In this document: positions 1 to 7,888 of the stretch, piece after piece | Layout: each line of letters starts with the position of its first letter | How positions within the stretch are numbered: position 1 is the first letter of the stretch | Assembly (NCBI RefSeq): GCF_003640665.1 | Contig: NZ_QQXL01000006.1 | Coordinates: 186,001-250,000 of the forward strand | Source of the DNA: Galactobacter caseinivorans | Lineage (GTDB): Bacteria > Actinomycetota > Actinomycetes > Actinomycetales > Micrococcaceae | DNA: 64,000 bases | Direction of reading: 5' to 3' | The notes under the pieces: model-generated | Databases searched by the model: none | Seen by the model: the letters and a program-made list of their open reading frames with translations, nothing else | What the model was told of the DNA's origin: nothing | Made by a program: the position numbers and the translations under genes

Positions 1-1289
1 CGCTGGTGGACGCGGTGCGCGGCATGCAGGATTCCGTCTGGGAACGCCGCGTCTACGTCTGGGGAGGCGCGGAGAGCCGCGCGCTGCTGCCCGTGCGCCG
101 CTACCTCAGCAAGGTCCGCGCCGTGCCTCGCAGCAGCGTGGACCTCACGGGATACTGGCACGCTGAACAGCACGACGGCGTTCCGGCCGTCCCGGCCCCT
201 GCCCGCGTCTCCGGGTCGGCATCTGCTTCAACGTCGGTTTCAGCTTCGGAGCAGGGTCAGGGTCAGGGTTCAGTTTCTGGTCAGCAGGGCGGCGCAACCG
301 CCGTCAGCACCCAGGCGACGACGCCCGCGCCGGGCCCCGAACTGCAGTCGCCGGTGCGATGGTTGGCTGTGCGCGCGGCGCTACGCCTTGGCCTGCTCGA
401 AGCGCTGGAGGACCACGAGGCCTCCTCCGCGCAGGACCTGGCCACCCGCTTGAAGGTGAGGGCGGATGCGCTGGAGGGGCTGCTGCCCGTCCTGTTCTCC
501 TGCGGCCTGATCACGCAGGGCCCCGCGGGATACGCGCTGGCGGATTTCGGCACGGAGCTCCTGGCGGATGAGCACGCAGCGGATGAGTTTGTTGGCCTGG
601 AGGCGGACGCGATGCTGAGCCTGGCCTGCCTCCCGGATGCACTCACCTCAGACACACCGGCGTGGACCACGGCCCATGGGAGCAGCGTGGCCCAGCAAGC
701 GCGGCAGGATCCAGAGATCGCTGAGGAGCTCACGGAGGCCACCCTTGGCCTGCAGTTCCTGGCTCCCTCGCTGGCTGCCCTCCCCGTCTTCACCCGCTCC
801 CACGTGGACGTGGCGGGGCCCGGCGCAGAGGCGGTCAACGCCGCGGTGACCGCAGAGCTGGGCCAGCACCCGGGGCGCCGTGAGCTGGGACAGCCCTGGC
901 CGCCCTCCCCCTCACAACTCGCACCCACAGCCTCACCCTTACCCCCTGATCGGAACGCCGGCGCTGGCAGCACCGACCCAGGGCGTGCCTTGGTGCTTGT
1001 TCACGCCCTTGGCCACCTCTCCGACGCAGAGGCCACCCTGGCCTTGCGCGCCGCCGCGGGATACCACGAGGTGGTGGTCATCGAATCGACTCGGCCGGAC
1101 GCCCTCAGCCCCACCGCAGCAGAAAGTGCGCTACTGACCGTGGCCCTCACGGGAACAGCGCCACGTCCCGCTCCCGCCGTCCAGCACCTTGCCGCTACCG
1201 CGGGACTGCAAGCCAACGGCGTCGCGCAGGTGGGGTGGGGCAGGGAAGCGCTGACCTTTGTCCCGGCCCCGCTGGGCGGGCGGGCGTGA
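1..1289 (+). CDS. Siderophore-interacting protein C-terminus fused to a methyltransferase-like domain (5' partial)
   Basis: The reading frame is open from the window edge, so the N-terminal FAD-binding part lies upstream. The first ~45 residues look like the end of a siderophore-interacting ferric reductase (SIP): a VWGGAE segment, RRYL, then VDLTGYW. A Ser/Gln/Gly-rich linker of about 50 residues follows. The rest resembles the winged-helix dimerisation region and degenerate Rossmann part of SAM O-methyltransferases (ALRLGLLEAL, then VDVAGPG in the motif I position). SIP proteins reduce Fe(III)-siderophores in the cytosol; what the second domain does is unclear. The stop overlaps the GTG start of the downstream permease, so it is the first visible gene of a ferric-siderophore uptake operon. 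The SIP call is fairly firm and the methyltransferase-like call moderate. Confidence 0.75.
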   Translation, partial: LVDAVRGMQDSVWERRVYVWGGAESRALLPVRRYLSKVRAVPRSSVDLTGYWHAEQHDGVPAVPAPARVSGSASASTSVSASEQGQGQGSVSGQQGGATAVSTQATTPAPGPELQSPVRWLAVRAALRLGLLEALEDHEASSAQDLATRLKVRADALEGLLPVLFSCGLITQGPAGYALADFGTELLADEHAADEFVGLEADAMLSLACLPDALTSDTPAWTTAHGSSVAQQARQDPEIAEELTEATLGLQFLAPSLAALPVFTRSHVDVAGPGAEAVNAAVTAELGQHPGRRELGQPWPPSPSQLAPTASPLPPDRNAGAGSTDPGRALVLVHALGHLSDAEATLALRAAAGYHEVVVIESTRPDALSPTAAESALLTVALTGTAPRPAPAVQHLAATAGLQANGVAQVGWGREALTFVPAPLGGRA

Positions 1290-2308
1290 GCCCCGGCAAG
1301 GGCTCCACCCTTCAGCTCACCGGCCGCCTGACCGGGCTGCTGGGGATCGGCACTTTGCTGCTCCTCAGCGTGCTGCTGAGCGTCAGTGTGGGCAGCGCCA
1401 TGCTGGACCTACCCACGGTGCTGAGCGCGCTGTTTTCCCCGGATGGATCCATCGCCAGCGTGACCGTGGCAGAGGTCAGGGTCCCCCGCACCGTGCTCGC
1501 GCTCATCATCGGCGCGGCGCTGGGCATTGCCGGGGGCCTGATGCAGGCCATGACCAACAACCCGCTCGCCGATCCTGGGCTGCTCGGGATCAACGCCGGC
1601 GCCTCCTTCGCGGTGGCCGTGGGGATTGGCGTCTTTGGCATCAGCTCCATCGGCACCTCCGTCTGGTGGTCCATGGGCGGCACCGTGGTGGCCGCCGTGC
1701 TGCTGTACCTCGTGGCGACCCGCGGGCCCATCGGCGCCACGCCGGTTCGCCTCACGCTGGTGGGCGCCGCGCTCAGCGCCGTCTTCACCGGTGCCTCCAT
1801 GGCGCTGACCTACCTGAACCCCATGACCTTTGAACGCATGCGCTTTTGGCTCGTGGGATCCGTGACAGACCGCCCCGTGGGAACCATCGAGCACGTGGGA
1901 TGGTTTGTGCTGGCCGGCCTCCTGTTGGCCGTGTGGTGCGTGAGGGGGCTGAACGCGCTGGCCTTGGGGGACGACGTCGCTCGGTCGCTCGGCGTGAACG
2001 TGGTGCTGACGCGGGTGCTTGTCCTTGGCGCGATCGTGCTGTTGTGCGGCGCGGCCACCGCGGCGGCCGGACCCATTGTTTTTGTTGGGCTCATGATTCC
2101 CCACCTGGCTAGGCGCCTCTTTGGCCCGGACCAACGCTGGATCATGGCCGCCTCCATGCTGCTGGCGCCGTTGCTGGTTCTCGTGGCTGACCTGGTGGGG
2201 CGCTTCATCGTGTGGCCTGCCGAACTGCGCGTCGGCATCGTCACGGCCCTGGTGGGGGCGCCGGTGCTGATCGCCATGGTGCGGGGCACCAAGAAGGAGT
2301 CATGGTGA
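1286..2308 (+). CDS. FecCD-family ferric-siderophore ABC transporter permease
   Basis: This 340-residue membrane protein has about nine to ten hydrophobic helices and FecCD/BtuC signatures: RVPRTVLALIIGAALGIAG near the N-terminus, the NNPLADPGLLGINAGA loop, and GPIVFVGLMIPHLAR near residue 270. It forms half of an iron-siderophore importer channel with the next gene. I chose the GTG at 1286 because it overlaps the upstream stop (GTGA); an earlier in-frame start at 1235 would add an unlikely hydrophilic leader inside the upstream gene. No substrate-binding lipoprotein gene is in the window. Confidence 0.92.
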   Translation: MSPGKGSTLQLTGRLTGLLGIGTLLLLSVLLSVSVGSAMLDLPTVLSALFSPDGSIASVTVAEVRVPRTVLALIIGAALGIAGGLMQAMTNNPLADPGLLGINAGASFAVAVGIGVFGISSIGTSVWWSMGGTVVAAVLLYLVATRGPIGATPVRLTLVGAALSAVFTGASMALTYLNPMTFERMRFWLVGSVTDRPVGTIEHVGWFVLAGLLLAVWCVRGLNALALGDDVARSLGVNVVLTRVLVLGAIVLLCGAATAAAGPIVFVGLMIPHLARRLFGPDQRWIMAASMLLAPLLVLVADLVGRFIVWPAELRVGIVTALVGAPVLIAMVRGTKKESW

Positions 2309-3342
2309 GGGCGGAGGCCGCGACCGCCGTGCTGCGGCTGGGAAAGTTCAGCGTGGTGGTGCGCCGCCGTGCTCTCATCTGTTGCGCGCTGCTGGCCGTG
2401 GGCGTGCTGGCGGCTCTGGCGTTCTCCCTGGTGCTTGGACCCGGCGGAACGCAGTGGGGCTCCCTGCTGTACGGCGCCAGCGAGCGGGCCTCCACCACGG
2501 AGGCCCTGGTCTTTGAATGGCGACTGTCGCGGGCGCTTGCCGCGGCCCTGTTCGGCGCCTGCCTTGGCCTCAGCGGAGCCATCTTCCAGACCATCACGCA
2601 CAATCCGCTGGGCAGCCCGGACGTGCTTGGACTCAATGCCGGGGCCTATGCCGGGGTGGTCGGCGTCCTCGCGATCGGGGCCAGCGGGTACGCCGCCGTG
2701 GCGGCCGGCGCAGTGACAGGATCGGTAGTGGCGGCCTTGAGCATCTACGTGCTGGCCTTCAACCGTGGCATCACCGGCTTCCGGATGGTGATTGTTGGCA
2801 TCGCGGTGAGCGCACTGCTGACGGCCCTGACCAGCTGGTTCAGCGTCAAGGCGGAGCTGGATGATGCCATGCAGGCCGCGATTTGGGGCGCGGGAACGCT
2901 CTACGGGATGACCTGGGCCACGCTGGTGCCCCCAGCCCTGGTGGCGCTGGTCCTGCTCACCACGTGTGTACCCCTGGGCCGCTGGCTACCACAGCTGGAC
3001 ATCGGTGACAGCATCGCCGCCGGCACCGGCATGCGCGTGGAGCCCATCAAGCTGGTCCTGGTCCTGATCGGGGCGGCCTTCACAGCGGTGGTGACGGCGG
3101 TGGCCGGCCCCATTTCCTTTGTGGCCCTGGCCGCCCCACAGATTGCCCGGAGGATCACGGGCGGGCATCGCGGGACCGGCGTGGCAGGCCCGGCTCTGGT
3201 CGGGGCGCTGTTGCTCTCCGTCGCGGATCTCTTGGCGCAGTACCTGATTCCGGACGTGAAGTTGCCGGTCGGCGCCGTCACCGTGGTGCTGGGCGGCGGC
3301 TACCTGGTGTGGTTGTTGGCAAGAGAAGGGAAAAGATCATGA
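2302..3342 (+). CDS. FecCD-family ferric-siderophore ABC transporter permease (second subunit)
   Basis: This 346-residue polytopic permease is paralogous to the one just upstream. It keeps the RALAAALFGACLGLSGAIFQ, HNPLGSPDVLGLNAGAYAG and GPISFVALAAPQIARR segments typical of FecD/FepG/BtuC. The ATG at 2302 is preceded by AAGGAG at 2293 and overlaps the previous stop by seven bases, so translation is probably coupled. A heterodimeric FecC/FecD channel is the usual arrangement when two such genes are adjacent. Confidence 0.92.
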   Translation: MVRAEAATAVLRLGKFSVVVRRRALICCALLAVGVLAALAFSLVLGPGGTQWGSLLYGASERASTTEALVFEWRLSRALAAALFGACLGLSGAIFQTITHNPLGSPDVLGLNAGAYAGVVGVLAIGASGYAAVAAGAVTGSVVAALSIYVLAFNRGITGFRMVIVGIAVSALLTALTSWFSVKAELDDAMQAAIWGAGTLYGMTWATLVPPALVALVLLTTCVPLGRWLPQLDIGDSIAAGTGMRVEPIKLVLVLIGAAFTAVVTAVAGPISFVALAAPQIARRITGGHRGTGVAGPALVGALLLSVADLLAQYLIPDVKLPVGAVTVVLGGGYLVWLLAREGKRS

Positions 3343-4163
3343 GCTTGACCAAGCAACCGGCCACCGGGGAGGCCATGCTCAGCGCCCACCGCATCACGGT
3401 GGGCTACGGATCTGCCCCCGTTCTGACGGACCTGGACGTGAGCATCCCCTCCGGGAGCTTCACCGCGGTGATTGGGCCCAACGCGTGCGGCAAATCCACC
3501 CTGCTCAAGGCCCTGTCACGCCTGCTGCCGCTGGGCGGGGGCAGCGTGCACCTGGCCGGCCGGGACGCCAAGGGTTTTAAGGCCAAGGAGTGGGCCAAGC
3601 GGGTGGCCATGCTGCCCCAATCCCCCGTGACCCCGGAGGCCATCACTGTGCGGGACCTGGTGTTGCGCGGGCGCTACGCCCACCAGGGGCTTCTGCGCAG
3701 CTACTCGCGTGAGGACGAACGCGCGGTGGAATCCGCGATGGCCAGCGCCGGCGTGGAGCTGCTGGCCGGTCGCCGGGTGGATGAGCTCTCTGGTGGGCAA
3801 CGCCAACGCGTGTGGATTGCCCTGGTCCTGGCGCAGGAGTCAGAGGTGTTGCTCCTGGATGAGCCCACCACCTTCCTTGATCTGTCCCACCAGGTGGAGG
3901 TGCTTGAGCTCGCCGCAGAGCTGGCCCATCAAGGACGAACGGTGGTGGCCGTGCTGCACGAGATTGGCCTGGCGGCCCGCTACGCCGACCACCTCATCGC
4001 TATGAAGGCGGGCGCGGTGGTGGCGCAGGGCACGCCCAAAGAGGTGGTCACGGCGCAGCTCCTCCGGGACGTCTTTGACTTGGAGGCCGCCATCATCTCG
4101 GATCCGGACAACGGCGCACCCGTGGTGCTTCCCCGCACCGTGGTTCACCGAGCCTCCAAATGA
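3339..4163 (+). CDS. Iron-siderophore ABC transporter ATP-binding protein
   Basis: This 274-residue ATPase of the FepC/FecE type energises the two preceding permeases. Visible motifs are Walker A GPNACGKST (residues 46-54), the Q-loop MLPQSPV, the ABC signature LSGGQRQR, Walker B EVLLLDEPT with the D-loop, and the H-loop VLHEIG. The ATG at 3339 overlaps the permease stop (ATGA) and has a purine-rich AGAAGGG site just upstream. The gene ends the operon; the next gene is convergent and no clear terminator hairpin is visible in the 60-bp gap, which contains a short direct duplication (AACTGAGCCGCCA, twice). Confidence 0.95.
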   Translation: MSLTKQPATGEAMLSAHRITVGYGSAPVLTDLDVSIPSGSFTAVIGPNACGKSTLLKALSRLLPLGGGSVHLAGRDAKGFKAKEWAKRVAMLPQSPVTPEAITVRDLVLRGRYAHQGLLRSYSREDERAVESAMASAGVELLAGRRVDELSGGQRQRVWIALVLAQESEVLLLDEPTTFLDLSHQVEVLELAAELAHQGRTVVAVLHEIGLAARYADHLIAMKAGAVVAQGTPKEVVTAQLLRDVFDLEAAIISDPDNGAPVVLPRTVVHRASK

Positions 4164-4224
4164 ACTGAGCCGCCAAGTGAACTGAGCCGCCAGCGCGTGG
4201 GTGTCTGGGCGCCGGCGCCTCTGA

Positions 4225-5388
4225 TCAGCGCAGGAGCGCGCCGACGGCAGTGTTGCGGGCATCGCGGCCCATGGAACCCACGGCGCGGCCGTTGGCGAAG
4301 ACCGCGTCCACGACCTGGCCGGTGGCGACGGAGCGCAGCGCGCCCTTCTTGACGTCCAGGGCGTAGAGCGACTTGCTTGCACCGCGGCCCTGGTACACAT
4401 CGTTGGGCGTCCAGGCCACCACGCCGTTGCCTGCGGCGGCCGCGCCGGAGGCAAAGCGGTACGCCTTGTGCGTGCGCAGATCCAGCACCAGTGCGGGCCC
4501 GCCCACCTTGTTGATCACCAAGGTATTGCCCTGGCCGGAAGTCACGATGAGCCCGCGGCTCACGCCGGCCTTGGTGGTGGAGTCGTTGTACTTGAGCACG
4601 CGGGTGGCCTTGCCGCAGGAGAGCTTCACGATGCCCCGGAAGGTCGCCGCGTCCTGATCCGCAGCTCCCCCGCCGCGCTGGGTGGCGTAAACGCCCTTGG
4701 AGGTGAAGACGGGGTTGACCACGTCCTTGCCCTCGGTCCGCGTTGCCCCGCCTGCCACCGGCATGGACATCACGTTCTGGTGCACGGAGGTGACGCTGGC
4801 GCGCTGGGTCCAGAAGAGTCGCCCGCCCTGCACACCGGCGTAGCTGCGCTTCAGCGCGGCCTTGCCGGGGATCTTGCCCAGTTTGGTGGGCTTCTTACCC
4901 ACTCCCTTGCCGCGGTAGAGGACGTCTGCGCCCTTGACCGACGCCACGGCGTAGACCGTACCTTCGGAGACAAACACGAAGGAGGCGCCCTTGAGCCCGG
5001 CCATGTACGTCTTGGCTCCGGTCTTGGTCGCCACCTTCACCGCGCCGCGGTCCAGCCCCACGAGCTGACCGGAGGCGGTGGTGGCGGTCTCCACAAAAGT
5101 GCGCGACGTCGAGTGCTTCACCTTGAGCCACCCCGCACCTCCCAGCGCCTTGGCCTGGGAGGCCCCCAGGGTCTTGGCCTTCACCGCTCCGCCGCCGGCC
5201 CAGGACCAGCCGGTGGAGACAGTCTTGGTCGCGGTCTTGGCGGAGGCGGCGGGAGCGGCCTTCACTCCAACAGACCTGGCCTGGGCGCCGGGCAAGCTGA
5301 CCCCCGTCAGAATCAGGCCGGTGGCGGCTGCGATGGCGGCGCCACGGATCATGAAGGACGGGGATTTGGGCGAGCGGGCGCTGAACAT
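4225..5388 (-). CDS. Exported protein of unknown function, possibly propeller-like
   Basis: The 387-residue product starts with a typical signal peptide: basic residues, a hydrophobic run (GAAIAAATGLILTGV) and a plausible cut after AQA. The mature part is Lys-, Ala- and Gly-rich with repeating short strand-like units such as GQLVGLDRGAV, GGRLFWTQRAS, SKGVYATQRGG and SKSLYALDVKKG, which resemble blades of a beta-propeller. I do not recognise the family. There is no LPxTG signal, lipobox or C-terminal anchor, so it is probably released or loosely wall-bound. The ATG at 5388 has AGGAG seven bases upstream. It is monocistronic between convergent and divergent neighbours. Confidence 0.75.
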   Translation of the reverse strand: MFSARSPKSPSFMIRGAAIAAATGLILTGVSLPGAQARSVGVKAAPAASAKTATKTVSTGWSWAGGGAVKAKTLGASQAKALGGAGWLKVKHSTSRTFVETATTASGQLVGLDRGAVKVATKTGAKTYMAGLKGASFVFVSEGTVYAVASVKGADVLYRGKGVGKKPTKLGKIPGKAALKRSYAGVQGGRLFWTQRASVTSVHQNVMSMPVAGGATRTEGKDVVNPVFTSKGVYATQRGGGAADQDAATFRGIVKLSCGKATRVLKYNDSTTKAGVSRGLIVTSGQGNTLVINKVGGPALVLDLRTHKAYRFASGAAAAGNGVVAWTPNDVYQGRGASKSLYALDVKKGALRSVATGQVVDAVFANGRAVGSMGRDARNTAVGALLR

Positions 5389-5664
5389 GTTTTCTCCTGG
5401 ATTTCAAACGCATATCTTGCTGACAACAACGCGCGCGCGGCACATTTATGCGCTGCATGTGGCTGTTCGTCGTGGCGGCTAGGGCGCCCCCACATCCATG
5501 AGTCTTCTCCCCTAGAACACGGGCCACAAGGACCGCGCGCAACCGTGATCCTAACGCCGCACACCCGAGACCCATCCGTCGCCTTGCCGTGACCACAGCG
5601 TGATGATGACCCGCATTTTATGGCGCGGAGCACACCGAGCGGACGGCCGCGGGACGGGCATCGG

Positions 5665-5670
5665 TAGGCT
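5665..5670 (+). promoter_or_regulatory. Probable -10 box (TAGGCT) of a leaderless HAD transcript
   Basis: TAGGCT lies seven bases before the ATG at 5678, the distance expected when transcription starts at the start codon. No Shine-Dalgarno sequence is present. The surrounding 14-mer at 5661-5674 is repeated exactly ahead of dnaX (62008-62021). Confidence 0.5.
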
Positions 5671-5677
5671 GGTCCGC

Positions 5678-6349
5678 ATGAGCACACGCACCCTCTTCGA
5701 CGGCCTGGACGCCATCCTCTTTGACCTGGACGGAACCCTCATCGATTCCACGCCGGTCACCACCAACGCCTGGGCGCGCTGGGGCCGCGAGCTGGGGATT
5801 GGGCGCACCGATTACCACGACCACGGGGTGCCGGCCCGGCAGGTCATCCAGGGCGTGATCGACACCCAGGATCTGGCCCCGGAGCGCTTCCAGGAGGCGC
5901 TAGACCTGATCAACCACCTGGAGGAGACGGACACCGACGGCGTGGTGCGCCTGCCCGGCGTTGCGCAGGTCCTGGCCTCCCTCCCGCAGGAGCGCTGGAC
6001 CATCGTGACCAGCTGCACCAACGCGCTCGCGGCCGTGCGCCTGGGCGCCGTGGGCTGGGATGCCCCCAACAACATCGTCACCGCGGACATGGTCAGCCAG
6101 GGCAAGCCGGCCCCGGAGGGCTACCTGCTGGGCGCCCAGCGCCTTGGCGCGGACCCGGCGCGCTGCCTGGTGGTGGAGGATGCACCGGCCGGCTTGGCCG
6201 CGGCGCGTGCCGCCGGCATGCGCTCACTTGGCCTGACGGGCACCTTCACCGCTGACCTGCTCGACGCCGATGTGGTCCTGGACGGCCTCCAGGGTGTGCG
6301 GGCGGCGCGGGGCGCAGACGGCACGCTCACGTTACTGCTCGAGGACTGA
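5678..6349 (+). CDS. HAD-superfamily phosphatase (sugar-phosphatase/beta-phosphoglucomutase-like)
   Basis: This 223-residue protein has the HAD motif I FDLDGTLIDS near residue 14, motif II at IVTSCTNAL, the motif III lysine in QGKPAPEGY, and motif IV in VVEDAPAGLAAARAAGM. The helical cap between motifs I and II places it in subfamily IA with small sugar-phosphate and glycerol-3-phosphate phosphatases. The substrate cannot be told from sequence. The start was set at the ATG at 5678 because it immediately precedes the conserved motif and follows a -10-like element; an upstream in-frame ATG at 5600 would add 26 low-quality residues. Confidence 0.88.
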   Translation: MSTRTLFDGLDAILFDLDGTLIDSTPVTTNAWARWGRELGIGRTDYHDHGVPARQVIQGVIDTQDLAPERFQEALDLINHLEETDTDGVVRLPGVAQVLASLPQERWTIVTSCTNALAAVRLGAVGWDAPNNIVTADMVSQGKPAPEGYLLGAQRLGADPARCLVVEDAPAGLAAARAAGMRSLGLTGTFTADLLDADVVLDGLQGVRAARGADGTLTLLLED

Positions 6350-6417
6350 CGCCCGCGCGCGGTCCGGCGCGACCGGCGTCGGGCGCTCAGTTTTCTGCAC
6401 ACATCTCTGCACACAAA

Positions 6418-6459
6418 GGGGGCCGGACGGTCGCCATGTATGGCTACCGTCCGGCCCCC
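6418..6459. terminator. Bidirectional hairpin terminator
   Basis: A 14-bp perfect stem (GGGGGCCGGACGGT pairing with ACCGTCCGGCCCCC) lies between the convergent HAD and gabD genes. There is no strong T-tract, as is common in high-GC Gram-positives. Confidence 0.8.
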
Positions 6460-6514
6460 TCGCAGATTGCCCTTGCGGGCAAACGTCAGCGAGCAGCAAT
6501 CACCGAAGCGGCGA

Positions 6515-7888
6515 TCACCACTTGTCGGCGCGGATGAGCTTGGCGTTGACGAACTCGTTCGCGGCCATGATGCCCAGCTCGCGGCCGGTGCCGGAGCGCT
6601 TGATGCCGCCGAAGGGCAGCTCAGGCGAATCGGCATCTACCAGGTTGATGTAGACCATGCCGGCCTCAATCTGGTCGGCAACGCGCTCCGCCTGCTCCTT
6701 GTCCTTGGTCCACAGGTAGGAGCCAAGGCCAAAGGGAATGGCATTGCCCACGGCCAGCGCCTCCGCCTCATCTGCCACCTTGTAGACCTGCGCCACGGGG
6801 CCAAAGAGCTCCTCCGTGTAGGCATCATTCTCCGGGGTCACGTCGGTGAGGATCGTGGCATCAAAGAAGTTGCCGTTGCGCCCGCCACCCACGGCGACCT
6901 TGGCACCCTGGGACACTGCGCGCCCCACCTGCTCCTCCAGGCGGTCAGTGGCCGCGGTGGAGGAGAGCGGGCCAAGGAAGGTCTCGCCGAGCGTGGGATC
7001 CTGCGCCTTGATGTCGGCAAAGGCCTGGGTCAGCTTGTCCAGGAAGTCCTGGTACAGGTCCTCTTGCACAATGAAGCGCTTGGCGGCGTTGCAGGCCTGG
7101 CCATTGTTGCCCAGGCGGGCGGACACGGCGGCCTCCACGACAGCGTCAAGATCGTCAGTGGAGAAGAGGTAGAACGGATCGGAGCCGCCCAGCTCCAGGA
7201 CAACCTTCTTCAGGTTGCGACCGGCCACCTCTGCCACAGCCGCACCGGCACGCTCGGAGCCGGTCAGGGAGACGCCGGAAACGCGCGTGTCCGCGATGAC
7301 CTCAGCCGACTGCTCGTTAGTCAGGCGCACATCCTGGTACACGCCCACCGGGAAGCCGGCGTCCAGGTGAATCTGCTCAATCGCGGCCGCGGACTCGGGG
7401 CACTGCGGGGCGTGCTTGAGCAGGATCGTGTTGCCGTTGATCAGGTTGGGACCGGCAAAGCGGGAGACCTGGTAGTACGGGAAGTTCCAGGGCATGATGC
7501 CAAGCAGCACGCCAAGGGAGGAGTGGCGCATGAACGCGGTGCCCTCTCCCAGGAGGTCCTCGATGGGACGATCAGCGGTGATCTTGTCCGCGTTATCCGC
7601 GTAGAACTCGTAGATGTCGGCGGAGAAATCCACCTCACCAAGGGCCTGCTCCAGCGGCTTGCCCATCTCGCGGACAATGATGTTGGCCAGCTCTTCGCGA
7701 CGCTCGCGGTGCAGCTGCGCCACACGCTTCACCAGCGCGGCACGCTCTGCCACGGTGCTGGAACGGGACCAACCATCGTGTGCCGCCTTGGCGGCTGCCA
7801 CGGCGTTCTCCACCTGTGCGGCGTCGAACGTGGGGTAGGTGGCCACGGTCTCGCCCGTGGCGGGGTTGACGACTGCGTAATCGCTCAT
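6515..7888 (-). CDS. gabD: Succinate-semialdehyde dehydrogenase
   Basis: This 457-residue aldehyde dehydrogenase carries the catalytic Glu in LELGGSDPF (Glu232) and the nucleophile in GQACNAAKRF (Cys266), with the cofactor loop LTGSERAG near 209. Its length matches mycobacterial GabD1-type enzymes. It oxidises succinate semialdehyde to succinate, the last step of GABA breakdown. Its ATG overlaps the stop of the upstream amine-oxidase-like gene (ATGA), and gabT lies one gene further upstream, which supports the substrate. A GGAAGGG site precedes the start. Whether it prefers NAD or NADP cannot be decided here. Confidence 0.93.
   Translation of the reverse strand: MSDYAVVNPATGETVATYPTFDAAQVENAVAAAKAAHDGWSRSSTVAERAALVKRVAQLHRERREELANIIVREMGKPLEQALGEVDFSADIYEFYADNADKITADRPIEDLLGEGTAFMRHSSLGVLLGIMPWNFPYYQVSRFAGPNLINGNTILLKHAPQCPESAAAIEQIHLDAGFPVGVYQDVRLTNEQSAEVIADTRVSGVSLTGSERAGAAVAEVAGRNLKKVVLELGGSDPFYLFSTDDLDAVVEAAVSARLGNNGQACNAAKRFIVQEDLYQDFLDKLTQAFADIKAQDPTLGETFLGPLSSTAATDRLEEQVGRAVSQGAKVAVGGGRNGNFFDATILTDVTPENDAYTEELFGPVAQVYKVADEAEALAVGNAIPFGLGSYLWTKDKEQAERVADQIEAGMVYINLVDADSPELPFGGIKRSGTGRELGIMAANEFVNAKLIRADKW

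Noticed and set aside
4468-5592. Long open frame on the plus strand antisense to the exported protein gene
   Set aside because: It is rich in Gly/His/Arg with no domain or ribosome-binding site; the minus strand has a signal peptide and a good start. Such shadows are common at this GC content.
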